Shown here in pieces: positions 18,503-28,104 of a DNA stretch of 64,000 nucleotides. Below the pieces are notes generated by a model. The model had not been told where the DNA came from, made no database searches, and saw only the letters and a program-made list of their open reading frames with translations. Source of the DNA: Endozoicomonas sp965232255 (GTDB lineage: Bacteria > Pseudomonadota > Gammaproteobacteria > Pseudomonadales > Endozoicomonadaceae); assembly GCA_965232255.1 (NCBI GenBank), contig OZ246962.1, forward strand, positions 3,410,001-3,474,000, read 5' to 3'. The translations under genes were made by a program, and so were the position numbers. Position 1 is the first letter of the stretch; the number at the start of each line of letters is the position of its first letter.

Positions 18503-19657
18503 ATGATGAGCCAGAAACAAGCACTGACCGAACTGTTCACCAATACCTTTGGCCACCAGCCAACTTACTTTTTCCAAGCTCCTGGCCGGGTCAACCTGAT
18601 CGGCGAACACACCGACTACAACGACGGCTTTGTGCTGCCCTGTGCTATCGATTATCGGGCTATGATCGCCGTGTCTCCAAGGAATGACCAAAAAGTCGTG
18701 GCCACCGCCCACAGCTATGACGGGCAGGTATCCGAGTTTGAACTCACCTTGCCCATTGCCAGCAGCGAAGATGCTTTCTGGAGCAACTATGTGCGTGGCG
18801 TGGCTACTGTGCTGCTGCAAAAAGGCATGAACCTCAAGGGCGTGAACATCGCCATCATTGGTAACGTGCCCCAAGGGGCTGGCCTGAGCTCCTCTGCTTG
18901 CCTGGAAGTGGTCACTGGCCTGACTCTGACCCGTACAGCCGGACTGGATGTCAGCCTGAAAGAGCTGGCCCTGATCGGCCAGCAGGCAGAGAATCAGTTT
19001 GTCGGCTGCCAATGCGGCATTATGGATCAGATGATTTCCGCCTGCGGCAAAGAAGGGCATGCCATGCTACTTGACTGTCGCTCGCTGGATACACGACTGG
19101 TGTCTATTCCAGAAGGTGCTGCCGTGGTGATCATCAACTCCAACGTCAAGCGCGGTCTGGTCGACAGTGAATACAACACTCGTCGTGAACAGTGCGAAGC
19201 AGCCGCCAGACACTTTGGCGTTAAAGCCTTGCGCGACATCACCCTGGCACAACTGGAAGCAGCCAAAGATGATCTGGATGATCTGACCTTTCGCCGCGCT
19301 CGCCATGTGGTGACCGAAAATGCCCGCACCGAGGCGGCCGCCGAGGTACTGGCCCGGGGCGATCTGGTGGCCATGGGCGAGCTGATGGCTCAGTCCCACA
19401 TTTCCATGCGCGACGACTTTGAAATCACTGTGCCGGCCATTGATGGTATTGTCGAGATCGTCAGCAACGTCATTGGTAACGAAGGTGGCGTGCGCATGAC
19501 CGGTGGCGGCTTTGGTGGCTGCGTGGTAGCCTTGGTGCCAGAAGACAAAGTGGATGCCGTCAAACAGGCCGTGGCACAGCACTATCCACAGTGCTCCAAT
19601 GGTCTGACTGCCGACGTCTACGTCTGCCGTGCCTCCAACGGTGCCAGCCAGCTCTGA
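18503..19657 (+). CDS. galK: Galactokinase
   Basis: 384 residues. The GHMP-kinase motifs are clear: the galactose-binding GRVNLIGEHTDYNDGFVLP near residue 28, the ATP-binding GAGLSSSACLEV near 127, and the C-terminal MTGGGFGGCVVAL near 332. It phosphorylates galactose at C1. It is the last gene of the gal operon, followed by a hairpin terminator at 19665-19688. An aldose-1-epimerase (galM) is not adjacent. Confidence 0.97.
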   Translation: MMSQKQALTELFTNTFGHQPTYFFQAPGRVNLIGEHTDYNDGFVLPCAIDYRAMIAVSPRNDQKVVATAHSYDGQVSEFELTLPIASSEDAFWSNYVRGVATVLLQKGMNLKGVNIAIIGNVPQGAGLSSSACLEVVTGLTLTRTAGLDVSLKELALIGQQAENQFVGCQCGIMDQMISACGKEGHAMLLDCRSLDTRLVSIPEGAAVVIINSNVKRGLVDSEYNTRREQCEAAARHFGVKALRDITLAQLEAAKDDLDDLTFRRARHVVTENARTEAAAEVLARGDLVAMGELMAQSHISMRDDFEITVPAIDGIVEIVSNVIGNEGGVRMTGGGFGGCVVALVPEDKVDAVKQAVAQHYPQCSNGLTADVYVCRASNGASQL

Positions 19658-19664
19658 ACCTTTC

Positions 19665-19688
19665 GAACGGGGCCTGCTGGCCCTGTTC
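19665..19688 (+). terminator. Hairpin terminator of the gal operon
   Basis: GAACGGGGCC and GGCCCTGTTC pair at 9 of 10 positions around a TGCT loop, 8 bases after the galK stop. A T-rich GCTTGTTTGGTT follows. The convergent rlmL gene ends just beyond, so it may work in both directions. Confidence 0.65.
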
Positions 19689-19711
19689 GCTTGTTTGGTT
19701 GCATCCCAGCT

Positions 19712-21874
19712 CTACGGCATGGTCAAACGCCAGCAGCGATGGATCTCAGGGCGACGCTGAAAATCCCGATCTACCGTAGCACTGGTGATCTCTTCGACAG
19801 TAAATTTCTCCTGCAATGACTCAGCGAACTGAAAACGACGGAAGTTGTTGGAAAAGTAGAGGACACCACCGCGCTTCAGCTTAGCCATAGCCCGGGTAAT
19901 CAGCTCCACATGAGCCTCCTGTACATCAAACACGCCGCGCATACGCTTGGAGTTTGAGAACGTTGGCGGGTCCATAAAGATCAGGTCATAGTGCCTGGTA
20001 TCTTCCTTAAGCCATTGCAAACAGTCACTCTGTTCCAGCCGGTGTTTACGGTCCACCAGCCCGTTTAGCGCCAGATTTTTGCGTGCCCAGCCCAAGTAAG
20101 TATTGGACAGGTCAACACTGGTAGTGCTGGTTGCCCCACCGAGCGCAGCATGTACTGAAGCGGTGCCGGTATAGCAAAAGAGATTGAGAAAGTCCTTCCC
20201 GACGGCTTCCTGGGCAATACGCAGGCGCATTTTACGATGATCCAGGAACAGCCCGGTATCGAGATAATCTTTCAGATTGACCAACAAACGACATTGTCCT
20301 TCTGTTACCTCAAGCATCTGCTCTGAACGCTCAAGCTTCTCGTACTGTCGCTTACCTGACTGTCGTTCACGGCGCTTAAACACCACATGATCTTCAGGAA
20401 TGCCCAGCACACCGGGAATGACTTCCAATGCTTCCAGCAACCGCTGATGGGCTTTGGTCTCATCAACGCTTTTCGGAGCTGCGTACTCCTGCACATGAGC
20501 CCAGTCCCGGTAGATATCCACCGCCACGGCGTATTCGGGCATATCGGCGTCGTACAGGCGATAGCAGTCAATGCCCTCTTTTTTTACCCATTTGCCCAGC
20601 TGTTTCAGATTTTTTTTCAGCCGGTTGGCGAACATCTCACCGCCAGGTGTACTGGCCTTGAAGACACGATTCGGACTGTGTTCGGGATTAGCCAGTGAGG
20701 TAGCTGCCTGACGTTCGCGCACATCATACAAAAACAACTTACACGACAATGAACCGTTAAAAAGCGTATAACTCTTACGCGGTCCCATACCGAGACTGCG
20801 TGCCAGTGTCTGCGACGAGGTAAAAATGGCTGCCTGCCATCCCGGCATCTGCTGCTTGGTCTTTTCGCCCAGGTGCTTGTAGAGATACACCAGACTGGCC
20901 TCATCACCCATGCGCTCACCGTAAGGGGGATTGGCAACCACCAGACCGGGCGTCATATCTTCAGGCACTTGCAGGCCAGCCAACTCTTGTTGATGTACCG
21001 TCACTAACTTGCCCAGCCCGGCTCGCTGAATATTGGCTCGCGCCCGCCCGACAATTTTGGCCAGCCCCTCATAACCGATGATGGTCGTTTTTACCGTTGC
21101 CAGACCATCTACACGACGCTGACGTGCTTCTTCCAGCAGTTGCAACCAGATTTTAGGTACATGGCCCATCCACTTGTCAAAACCAAAGCGTGTTCGCAAC
21201 AGCCCCGGAGCAATATCCGCCGCCATCATTGCCCCTTCAATCAGGAAGGTGGCCGAACCGCACATGGGGTCCAGCAATGTTGTGCCCTCACGAGCCAGTG
21301 TTGGCCAGTCAGCACGGTAGAGAATGGCTGCTGCTAGGTTCTCTTTTAACGGCGCTTCGCCAGCCTCCAGACGATAACCGCGCTCGTGCAGACTCTGTCC
21401 GGACAAATCAATGGCGACAAATGCCGTTTCTCCCCGGGCATGAACATTGATACGCAAATCCGGTTTGCTACTTACCGATGGTCGCCAACCGTGCCGGTCG
21501 CGCAACTGATCGACAATGGCGTCCTTAACGAACTGGGAGCCAAAGCGTGTATGGGTGATATCCGGTGTAGTACCGTTAAAATCCACTCGAAAACTGCTGT
21601 TCTGATCCAGATGGTCATCCCAGTCAAAAGACTGCACCCCCTGATACAGCGCCTGTTTATCGACACAATCAACCTCTCCGATACGCAGCAAAATACGACT
21701 GGCCAGACGCGACCACAGACAAGCCCGGTACGCCAGCTCAAGGGTGCCGGCAAAACTGACTCCCGCCACTGTCGGCGTAACATCCTGTGCACCAAGCGCT
21801 TGTAGCTCGTCAGCCAGCACCGACTCCACGCCCTTGGGGCAGCTGGCAAAGAGCGTCAGCATCGTTGTACTCAT
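19712..21874 (-). CDS. rlmL: RlmL (RlmKL), bifunctional 23S rRNA methyltransferase
   Basis: 720 residues, as in the fused E. coli RlmKL. An N-terminal THUMP domain is followed by the m2G2445 methyltransferase domain (LDPMCGSATFLIEGA near 203 and the catalytic VANPPYGERMG near 308). A second, RlmK-type domain for m7G2069 contains FLNLFCYTGTASVHAALGG (about 552) and FMDPPTFSNSKRM (about 624). It modifies helix 74 of 23S rRNA in the ribosome. It is divergent from rmf. Confidence 0.95.
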   Translation of the reverse strand: MSTTMLTLFASCPKGVESVLADELQALGAQDVTPTVAGVSFAGTLELAYRACLWSRLASRILLRIGEVDCVDKQALYQGVQSFDWDDHLDQNSSFRVDFNGTTPDITHTRFGSQFVKDAIVDQLRDRHGWRPSVSSKPDLRINVHARGETAFVAIDLSGQSLHERGYRLEAGEAPLKENLAAAILYRADWPTLAREGTTLLDPMCGSATFLIEGAMMAADIAPGLLRTRFGFDKWMGHVPKIWLQLLEEARQRRVDGLATVKTTIIGYEGLAKIVGRARANIQRAGLGKLVTVHQQELAGLQVPEDMTPGLVVANPPYGERMGDEASLVYLYKHLGEKTKQQMPGWQAAIFTSSQTLARSLGMGPRKSYTLFNGSLSCKLFLYDVRERQAATSLANPEHSPNRVFKASTPGGEMFANRLKKNLKQLGKWVKKEGIDCYRLYDADMPEYAVAVDIYRDWAHVQEYAAPKSVDETKAHQRLLEALEVIPGVLGIPEDHVVFKRRERQSGKRQYEKLERSEQMLEVTEGQCRLLVNLKDYLDTGLFLDHRKMRLRIAQEAVGKDFLNLFCYTGTASVHAALGGATSTTSVDLSNTYLGWARKNLALNGLVDRKHRLEQSDCLQWLKEDTRHYDLIFMDPPTFSNSKRMRGVFDVQEAHVELITRAMAKLKRGGVLYFSNNFRRFQFAESLQEKFTVEEITSATVDRDFQRRPEIHRCWRLTMP

Positions 21875-21997
21875 TGGTTGATATTCCTGAACAAGCTATA
21901 CATCAGCTTTTATGGACTAAAAAAATTCTCAGTATTTTCGCAACACAGGCCCCGGATTTGGACAAAACTTAGACCAGATCAGCAAGAGGCAGTCATC

Positions 21998-22234
21998 ATG
22001 TTGAAAAGACACAAAAGGGATAAATCGGATAGAGCCTTTAACAAAGGATACCAAGTGGGCCTGTCTGGCCGCTCCAGGGATCTCTGCCCGCACCAGGAGC
22101 TGGAATTGCGCCAGTCGTGGTTGGGCGGTTGGCGAGAAGGTCGGGTTGATAACCTCGAAGGAATGACGGGAATTTCCAGCTTGCACCGAATGAGTAACTT
22201 TTCCCATACGGCCAGTCAGTCCTGGACGTACTGA
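21998..22234 (+). CDS. rmf: Ribosome modulation factor with extended C-terminus
   Basis: 78 residues from the ATG at 21998, preceded by AGAGG. The open frame runs 40 codons further upstream, but the recognisable protein starts at MLKRHKRDKSD. Family blocks are GYQVGLSGRSRDLCP and SWLGGWREGR. RMF binds the 30S subunit and drives 100S ribosome dimerisation in stationary phase. The E. coli protein is 55 residues; here a further tail of about 23 residues follows. The location between rlmL and pyrD resembles other gammaproteobacteria. Confidence 0.92.
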   Translation: MLKRHKRDKSDRAFNKGYQVGLSGRSRDLCPHQELELRQSWLGGWREGRVDNLEGMTGISSLHRMSNFSHTASQSWTY

Positions 22235-22347
22235 CTAACCGGTAAAAACTTCTCACCAAACGACACTGGGCATAGTCGGCTCGATTGCCAGCCATGCCCT
22301 GCTTGACTTGCTCTTCCCGACTTGACCTGCTTGATAACAGTCGGCCC

Positions 22348-23376
22348 TCAATGGCCACATTCGACAGAGTATACGGCTTCTGCCGCCTCCCGAATCAACT
22401 CTGGCCCTTTGTAGATAAAGCCCGAGTAAATCTGTACCAAACTGGCACCGGCGCGAATCTTCTCAGCAGCGCTATGGGCATCCATAATCCCGCCAACACC
22501 GATAATTGGCAACCTGCCCGACAACTCACCGGCCAACAGGCGGATCACTGCCGTGGACTTATCGCTCAAGGGCGCACCGCTGAGACCGCCTGCTTCTTCG
22601 GCATGGGCGTAGCCTTTGACCATATCTCTGTCCAACGTCGTGTTGGTAGCGATCACACCGTCCAGCTCCCATGACACCAGCTCGGCAGCCACCGAGGCAA
22701 TCTCTTCGTCTGTCATGTCCGGAGCGATCTTGATGGCCAGAGGAACTGTACGACCATGCTCTTGTGCCAGTCGGATCTGCTCTTCCTTCAGAGCCGACAG
22801 CAGACTTTTCAGGGCATCGCCGTATTGCAGTTTGCGTAGCCCCGGCGTGTTGGGCGAGGAGAGATTAACCGCCACATAACCGGCATAGGGATAAACCTTG
22901 CGCAGACAAGTCAGATAATCGCTGTTGGCCTCTGCCACCGCCGTGGTCAGGTTCTTGCCGATGTTCATGCCAATAACGCCCTGGTAACGACTCTTGCGTA
23001 CATTGGCAATCAGCTGATCCACGCCCAGATTATTAAAGCCCATGCGATTGATCAGGGCTTCTTTTTCCGGAATCCGGAACATTCTCGGTTTCGGATTGCC
23101 CGGCTGAGCAACCGGCGTCACAGTGCCAAGCTCCAGAAAACCAAAGCCTAAATCGCCAAGGCCATCGATGCACTCACCGTTTTTATCCAACCCGGCAGCC
23201 AGCCCCACTGGGTTGGTGAAAGTCAAACCCATCACCTGGCGTGATTTGGCCGGTACTGTCGGCGCCATCAGCCGAGCCAACCCAAGACGCCCAGAGGCAT
23301 TGATCATATCCATGGCGAAATCATGGGCTGTTTCCGCAGACAGACGAAACAGTGCACTTCGAGTCAATTTATACAT
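22348..23376 (-). CDS. pyrD: Dihydroorotate dehydrogenase (quinone), class 2
   Basis: 342 residues. The N-terminal amphipathic helix region (MYKLTRSALFRLSAETAHDF) marks the membrane-associated class 2 enzyme. FMN-site motifs include NPVGLAAGLDKNG (about 57-69), NLSSPNTPGLR with the catalytic Ser (about 172-182), and IGVGGIMDAHSA (about 292). It oxidises dihydroorotate to orotate with quinone as acceptor in pyrimidine synthesis. It converges with rmf; the 113 bases between them hold no clear terminator. Confidence 0.97.
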   Translation of the reverse strand: MYKLTRSALFRLSAETAHDFAMDMINASGRLGLARLMAPTVPAKSRQVMGLTFTNPVGLAAGLDKNGECIDGLGDLGFGFLELGTVTPVAQPGNPKPRMFRIPEKEALINRMGFNNLGVDQLIANVRKSRYQGVIGMNIGKNLTTAVAEANSDYLTCLRKVYPYAGYVAVNLSSPNTPGLRKLQYGDALKSLLSALKEEQIRLAQEHGRTVPLAIKIAPDMTDEEIASVAAELVSWELDGVIATNTTLDRDMVKGYAHAEEAGGLSGAPLSDKSTAVIRLLAGELSGRLPIIGVGGIMDAHSAAEKIRAGASLVQIYSGFIYKGPELIREAAEAVYSVECGH

Positions 23377-23526
23377 AGAAGACCAGTCTAATTACGCCAG
23401 ACAAAATTCGGCAAATTATACGGCTACCTGGCCTTTTTGTCTCTATTTACGCTCAGCCGTTGAAACCATCCCCGGCAAGACCAGTCTGAGCAGTTAGTGG
23501 GTGTTTCCGACAGCGAAGGTCAGCCA

Positions 23527-26500
23527 ATGCAGGCGAACAGACAACTAAACTCCTCTCTCCCTTTCTTGCCGCCTACCCGATGCTCTACAGCGCCATCAGC
23601 GAGTCATCAACAACAACCGTCCATGCGACTGCCAGAGCCTCCTGCCGCACCACCTGCGGTTGTCAGTAGAGCGCTCAGCACTCGCCATTGTGCCGCCATC
23701 CCCCTGGAAGCAGACGCACTGAAAAGCGATTCCGATCTGTCCACAGACAGCTCATCGGATATCTCACCCGATGCCCCACCAGACAAACTTCAGAAAACGA
23801 CAGAGCACTGCTGGCCAGACTCGCCATTGTTGCCCGAAGAAATCTACCGCGCTCCCCTACCAGTGGTCAGACTCTCTGCCGAAGCGTACGGCCATACCAG
23901 TCCAATCAAACTCTGGGGGCGCAGTGATGAACCGGAATTGCTGATTTCCCTGTACCCACACGGCATCTTGCAACTTTTGCTAATACGACATCCGGCAACT
24001 GCTATCAATCTGATTGAGTGTCGGTTGCGTCTGTTCACTGGTCAGGTTGGACTGGACAGCCTGCGTGCTGCCTGCAAACGTGTAAAAAACGACTGGCGAC
24101 GTGGGATCATTAACCGGAATCACCAACTGTTATTGCTGGCGAGCTTGAAAGTCTACGAACAGGAGCACCATTTTTATTCCCTGGAAGCCAAACTGGATGC
24201 CAACTTTCTGTTACACAAAAAGAGAATTGCCTCAACAGTGCTAGCCAGCGCACCAGTATCAATCGAGAGTGATTCCTATCCTGACCCACAGCCAAAATCC
24301 TGGTTCAACCCCTTGGGCACAGGCTACAAGCGTCGTGAACCACTGCTGCGCACTGCCATACGTCGTCTGGCGGCAAAAAAATGGGAGCAAATCCTGGGGC
24401 AAGCCTGCACTACTGTACAACTACACTCGTTGGCTCCGTCGCCAAACCAGGCCGGAGCCAACCGCTATCATCTGCTCAATCAATACTGGCAAGAACAACC
24501 GGGAACCGTACAAATGCTACTGACGGAACTGGCTTGCCACGACGCCAAATACCAACGCACCAGGAAAAGTATTCGCGTGGCCAGAACCCTTCTGGCCATT
24601 AAACCACAAACGACACCTCACCCGGTTATTGCTCAACTGATTGATGATAACGCCTGCATTAAGGATCTGCTAGCCGATGAGATATACACGTTGCACTGCA
24701 TCCGACTGGACAGGCAGCTGACACAGTATCCACCGGGCAGTCTGTCGGCACTGCTGGAGGCCAGACGACATTTGACGTTGGCATTATCCCTGGTCTCACC
24801 AATAGACGACAGCCAGATGCTGGAAGCTCGGCAAGCTGATATTTCTGCCCAGCTGGTGCAACTTTTGCTGTTTACTCAAGCGGCACAAAGCAGCTCTGGT
24901 CATGACCTTTTCCCATCCTGGTATGTGCTCAAGCCACCATCAAGCGCACACATCGAAAGTGTCCTGCGGCAAAACAACGACAGTCCGGAAAAAACCTTTT
25001 ACCTGGCTACGCTGAAATTTCTCGATGCACAGAGCAGTATTGCTACCGATAAGTGCTTTCAACAGGATTTATACTGGTTGCAATGCTACTACGATGTCGT
25101 TTATTACCAGCAGCAGTTGCTGGTGCACCTGATCGCACAGGAAACCAGCCACCCACTCCTGCCCGCCAACCAGTTTGAACAGAACATCACCTATTTACGT
25201 CAATTGGCTAAAGTTCGCGAAACCATCGGTTGTCGGGCCATGAACCCAGACTCCTACGCCTATGCTCTGGCCGCACTCAATGTTATCTGGAAAGAAGAGG
25301 AAGATATTGACGACACTGTTGCCGAGCTGTATCGGAAACATTATTTGCACTTACTGGCTTACGACCCGTGCACGGAGTTTAAAGAACTTTTTTTCCATGC
25401 CGTCCGCTGGGGCTCAAGTGCCAGCCGATTGGTATGCACCAAGGCCAGCAGGCTGATCCAGAGGTGGCAAAATTCCGGAACTGCCGATGTCCTTGATTTT
25501 CTCTACCAGGATGGCAAAGGGCTGCTCTCCTCACTGTTCAGCGCGGACAGCCCAATCCACACCCTGATTGCTGAAACACTTGGTTCGCTATTGGCGGTGG
25601 CACAACAAAGTCCGAAGTTTTTCCGCATTATGTGGGGTGACTTTGCCCTGTTGCTGCCCCAGCTACAAAGCTTGCTTGGCCATGATGCATCGCTGCTGGC
25701 TCCGCTACAAAAAATGGCGCTCTGTTTGCGTGGGCAAGCGTTGGCATCAGTGTTCAGTGGCGACACGCCTCGACCTCTGAACACTGACCCGTGCCAAAAC
25801 CCGCAATACGCCACCATTATCAAACGATTTCAACTACTACACGACATTATTCGTGCAATTCACGCCGGGCTACCGGTACTGGATATCTTTTTGTGCAACA
25901 ACGTGTCTGATCTGGAAAACCGACTGCAAAAAGTAGCCTGGAACTCACTGTCCACCTATCTGGCCAGACATTGCACTGGAGCCATGAAGCCGCGGCTGAT
26001 TCGCCTCAGCAACAACCTGCGCTATGCTCTGGACCTGATGCCGAGCCTGAACCTGGGCATCACGCCTGACTTCCTGGCCTCAATCAGCCCAGACGCAACG
26101 GTTCGCTTTGCCCACCATTTGGGACGACAAGGCTCTGTAATGGGCGGCAGCCTGAGCTATCTTCTGGACCCACTGATCCTGCGCTTCGATCAATACAAGA
26201 AAAAAATCGATGCCGTGGCTGTCAACCCTGGCAATATTGCCGCACGCAAACAGTTGACTGCCGAGCGAAAAAAAATTGGTTGTATCCTTGGCTTGTCTTC
26301 AGTGTTATCGGCTATCGCCTGCGGGTTTATCAAAACCTTCAGCGTCGTTGTGTTGTTTGGTAGTACTACACTCGGGGCAGCCCTGATTAGCATCGCTCTA
26401 CTTCTGATCACCGCTTGCTTTTTGGCTCGGCGCTATAACCCGCTTGATGACGTATGGACATCGTTGTCTGAAGCTGTTGCAGCACACATGGCCAGAACCT

Positions 26501-27513
26501 ACACAGCTGGTAGTCCTAAAACGCTGGCAGCACGACAGCAGGCCGAACAAATCAGCAGAATGACCCTTGAAAAGATCGCCAAAACCAGGGGAAAAGCACT
26601 GACAGATTATCAAAACAACGCTTTTCGTCTGGCATTGAGCCAACATTGGGATCAGTTACAGTATCCCGACGATATCGTGCACAAAATTGAGGCAACACTC
26701 AATCAGCACTGGCATACGGAGATCAAAGAGGATGTACCACACATACAGAACTTCGTTAAGGCGAAAATACTAGTGGCTGCGGCCTTAAAAAACGTCGATA
26801 GTCTTTTAATCAGTAAACAACGTCTGGATGACTTTAACCGACAACTGAGCAGCCTATACTTTCTCCCGCTGGAGGAGCCATCTCTTCTGCCTTACCAGTT
26901 GCTCAATCTACAGCAGGAAATCGACGCCTTTTTAGAGCACAGTTGCGGCACCACCACACCCGGTGGCACTAGCGAAACTATTATGGCGACTATTCAGAAT
27001 TACCATATTGCCCTGCACAAAGGCGATCATCTGCTGAATGTCCTGCGTGTACGACACATTGAGTCATCAGTGCCAAGTATGACAAATGGGGAAACGCAGG
27101 CAACAGCGCAGCAAGCATCATGCCAGTTACCTGATAGTCAGAAAGTGTCGCAAATCCTGAACAGGGTTCGACAAAACTGCTTCACACAGCAACTGCAAAA
27201 GGAGCAACAGGCTCGCGAAGCGAGAATGGCGATGGTCACTCGCCAAGCTTTTGCAGAGTGGTTGAAGCAACAAGATAACCCGAATGCAGCCAGTATTCCG
27301 GACTTGTCTACCAATCCATTGTTTAGAGCCAATCTTGAGTTGCAAACGCAACTGCTGGAGAAAGCTGAACATCCATGGTTCAGGTCGGAGTCTCAATATC
27401 AGCACTCAGGAAAAAGTACTTTCGTTCATGGTAGTACGTACCAACTGATAGCTGCCAGTAACACTCAAGACACGCATCAAGGAAGCGACAGATCAATTGA
27501 GTCGACTCTTTGA
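23527..27513 (+). CDS. Very large unrecognised protein with a C-terminal membrane hairpin
   Basis: About 1328 residues from ATG 23527, which has GAAGG seven bases upstream; GTG at 23497 is a weaker alternative. I recognise no domain. The first roughly 100 residues are Pro/Ser/Asp-rich and look disordered. The middle is a long, mostly helical region rich in Leu, Gln and His. Around residues 920-970 two adjacent hydrophobic segments occur (GCILGLSSVLSAIACGF and the VVVLFGSTTLGAALISIALL stretch). A glutamine-rich helical tail follows. A disordered N-terminus plus an internal membrane hairpin is compatible with a secreted effector or a membrane scaffold, but nothing proves either. It stands alone, between pyrD and the ops leader. 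Confidence 0.75.
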   Translation: MQANRQLNSSLPFLPPTRCSTAPSASHQQQPSMRLPEPPAAPPAVVSRALSTRHCAAIPLEADALKSDSDLSTDSSSDISPDAPPDKLQKTTEHCWPDSPLLPEEIYRAPLPVVRLSAEAYGHTSPIKLWGRSDEPELLISLYPHGILQLLLIRHPATAINLIECRLRLFTGQVGLDSLRAACKRVKNDWRRGIINRNHQLLLLASLKVYEQEHHFYSLEAKLDANFLLHKKRIASTVLASAPVSIESDSYPDPQPKSWFNPLGTGYKRREPLLRTAIRRLAAKKWEQILGQACTTVQLHSLAPSPNQAGANRYHLLNQYWQEQPGTVQMLLTELACHDAKYQRTRKSIRVARTLLAIKPQTTPHPVIAQLIDDNACIKDLLADEIYTLHCIRLDRQLTQYPPGSLSALLEARRHLTLALSLVSPIDDSQMLEARQADISAQLVQLLLFTQAAQSSSGHDLFPSWYVLKPPSSAHIESVLRQNNDSPEKTFYLATLKFLDAQSSIATDKCFQQDLYWLQCYYDVVYYQQQLLVHLIAQETSHPLLPANQFEQNITYLRQLAKVRETIGCRAMNPDSYAYALAALNVIWKEEEDIDDTVAELYRKHYLHLLAYDPCTEFKELFFHAVRWGSSASRLVCTKASRLIQRWQNSGTADVLDFLYQDGKGLLSSLFSADSPIHTLIAETLGSLLAVAQQSPKFFRIMWGDFALLLPQLQSLLGHDASLLAPLQKMALCLRGQALASVFSGDTPRPLNTDPCQNPQYATIIKRFQLLHDIIRAIHAGLPVLDIFLCNNVSDLENRLQKVAWNSLSTYLARHCTGAMKPRLIRLSNNLRYALDLMPSLNLGITPDFLASISPDATVRFAHHLGRQGSVMGGSLSYLLDPLILRFDQYKKKIDAVAVNPGNIAARKQLTAERKKIGCILGLSSVLSAIACGFIKTFSVVVLFGSTTLGAALISIALLLITACFLARRYNPLDDVWTSLSEAVAAHMARTYTAGSPKTLAARQQAEQISRMTLEKIAKTRGKALTDYQNNAFRLALSQHWDQLQYPDDIVHKIEATLNQHWHTEIKEDVPHIQNFVKAKILVAAALKNVDSLLISKQRLDDFNRQLSSLYFLPLEEPSLLPYQLLNLQQEIDAFLEHSCGTTTPGGTSETIMATIQNYHIALHKGDHLLNVLRVRHIESSVPSMTNGETQATAQQASCQLPDSQKVSQILNRVRQNCFTQQLQKEQQAREARMAMVTRQAFAEWLKQQDNPNAASIPDLSTNPLFRANLELQTQLLEKAEHPWFRSESQYQHSGKSTFVHGSTYQLIAASNTQDTHQGSDRSIESTL

Positions 27514-27847
27514 CAACAGAGCCAAGTCTGAGCTGACAGAACAGTGAAAACTGATCTGCAATAATAATTGACAGTTTTCATGTAAATTTTAAAAGCTTTG
27601 CTAGACTGTCATTCCAAGTCTGGTTAAGCAGGGTAACGATCTGATTTCTTGCACTGAACCATTCGGGCTCACGCAGTTTTATCCTTTTTGTTCAATAGTG
27701 CGTGTTGTTGATAATAACCTTTTTGCCGATTGCCAAAAAAGACATTTCTCGATTTCAGTGTTGTTTATCGCACGGTTTTTTTTGTGTGCGATGGAAAGGT
27801 GTGATTCGCCTGAATAACAACGATCAGAAACTGAGAAAAATTGGCTG
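27514..27847. other. Leader and promoter region of the second polysaccharide locus
   Basis: AT-rich DNA without a credible gene. A TTGACA occurs at about 27569 but lacks a well-spaced -10. A 7-bp perfect hairpin (ATCGCAC/GTGCGAT with a T-rich loop) spans 27767-27792. The ops element begins at 27848. The stretch probably contains the promoter for the wbp-like genes. Confidence 0.5.
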
Positions 27848-27858
27848 GGCGGTAGCGT
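27848..27858 (+). promoter_or_regulatory. ops element (RfaH recruitment site, JUMPstart core)
   Basis: GGCGGTAGCGT on the plus strand is an exact ops core, preceded by TTGGCTG as in JUMPstart sequences and followed by TGCC, so the core can form a GGC/GCC stem. It lies about 250 bases upstream of the wbpA-like start and faces the polysaccharide genes. It matches the element at 4727-4737, so both loci are probably controlled by RfaH. Confidence 0.85.
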
Positions 27859-28104
27859 TGCCTGCATAATTTAACTATAACATCCTAAAATCTCAGAATT
27901 TATATTCCATTGTCCTTGCTTGCAGTGCGCGGTTATCGCTGACTTGTCGAATGCCACCATCAGACTTACACCAAACTTCCAGAACACTGTCGTATGGGTT
28001 TTCACGGTCTGGTCGGCTCAATCCTTGAATGCTTTCATGGTTTTTCCCATAATCAAGAACTGCCTGGTTCACCTCACCTTATGAGTGACAGACCAGAAAA
28101 CCAG

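Noticed and set aside
27896..28079. A 60-codon minus-strand open stretch upstream of wbpA
   Set aside because: It is bounded by stops, has no early start codon and no recognisable domain; probably chance or unidentifiable debris.
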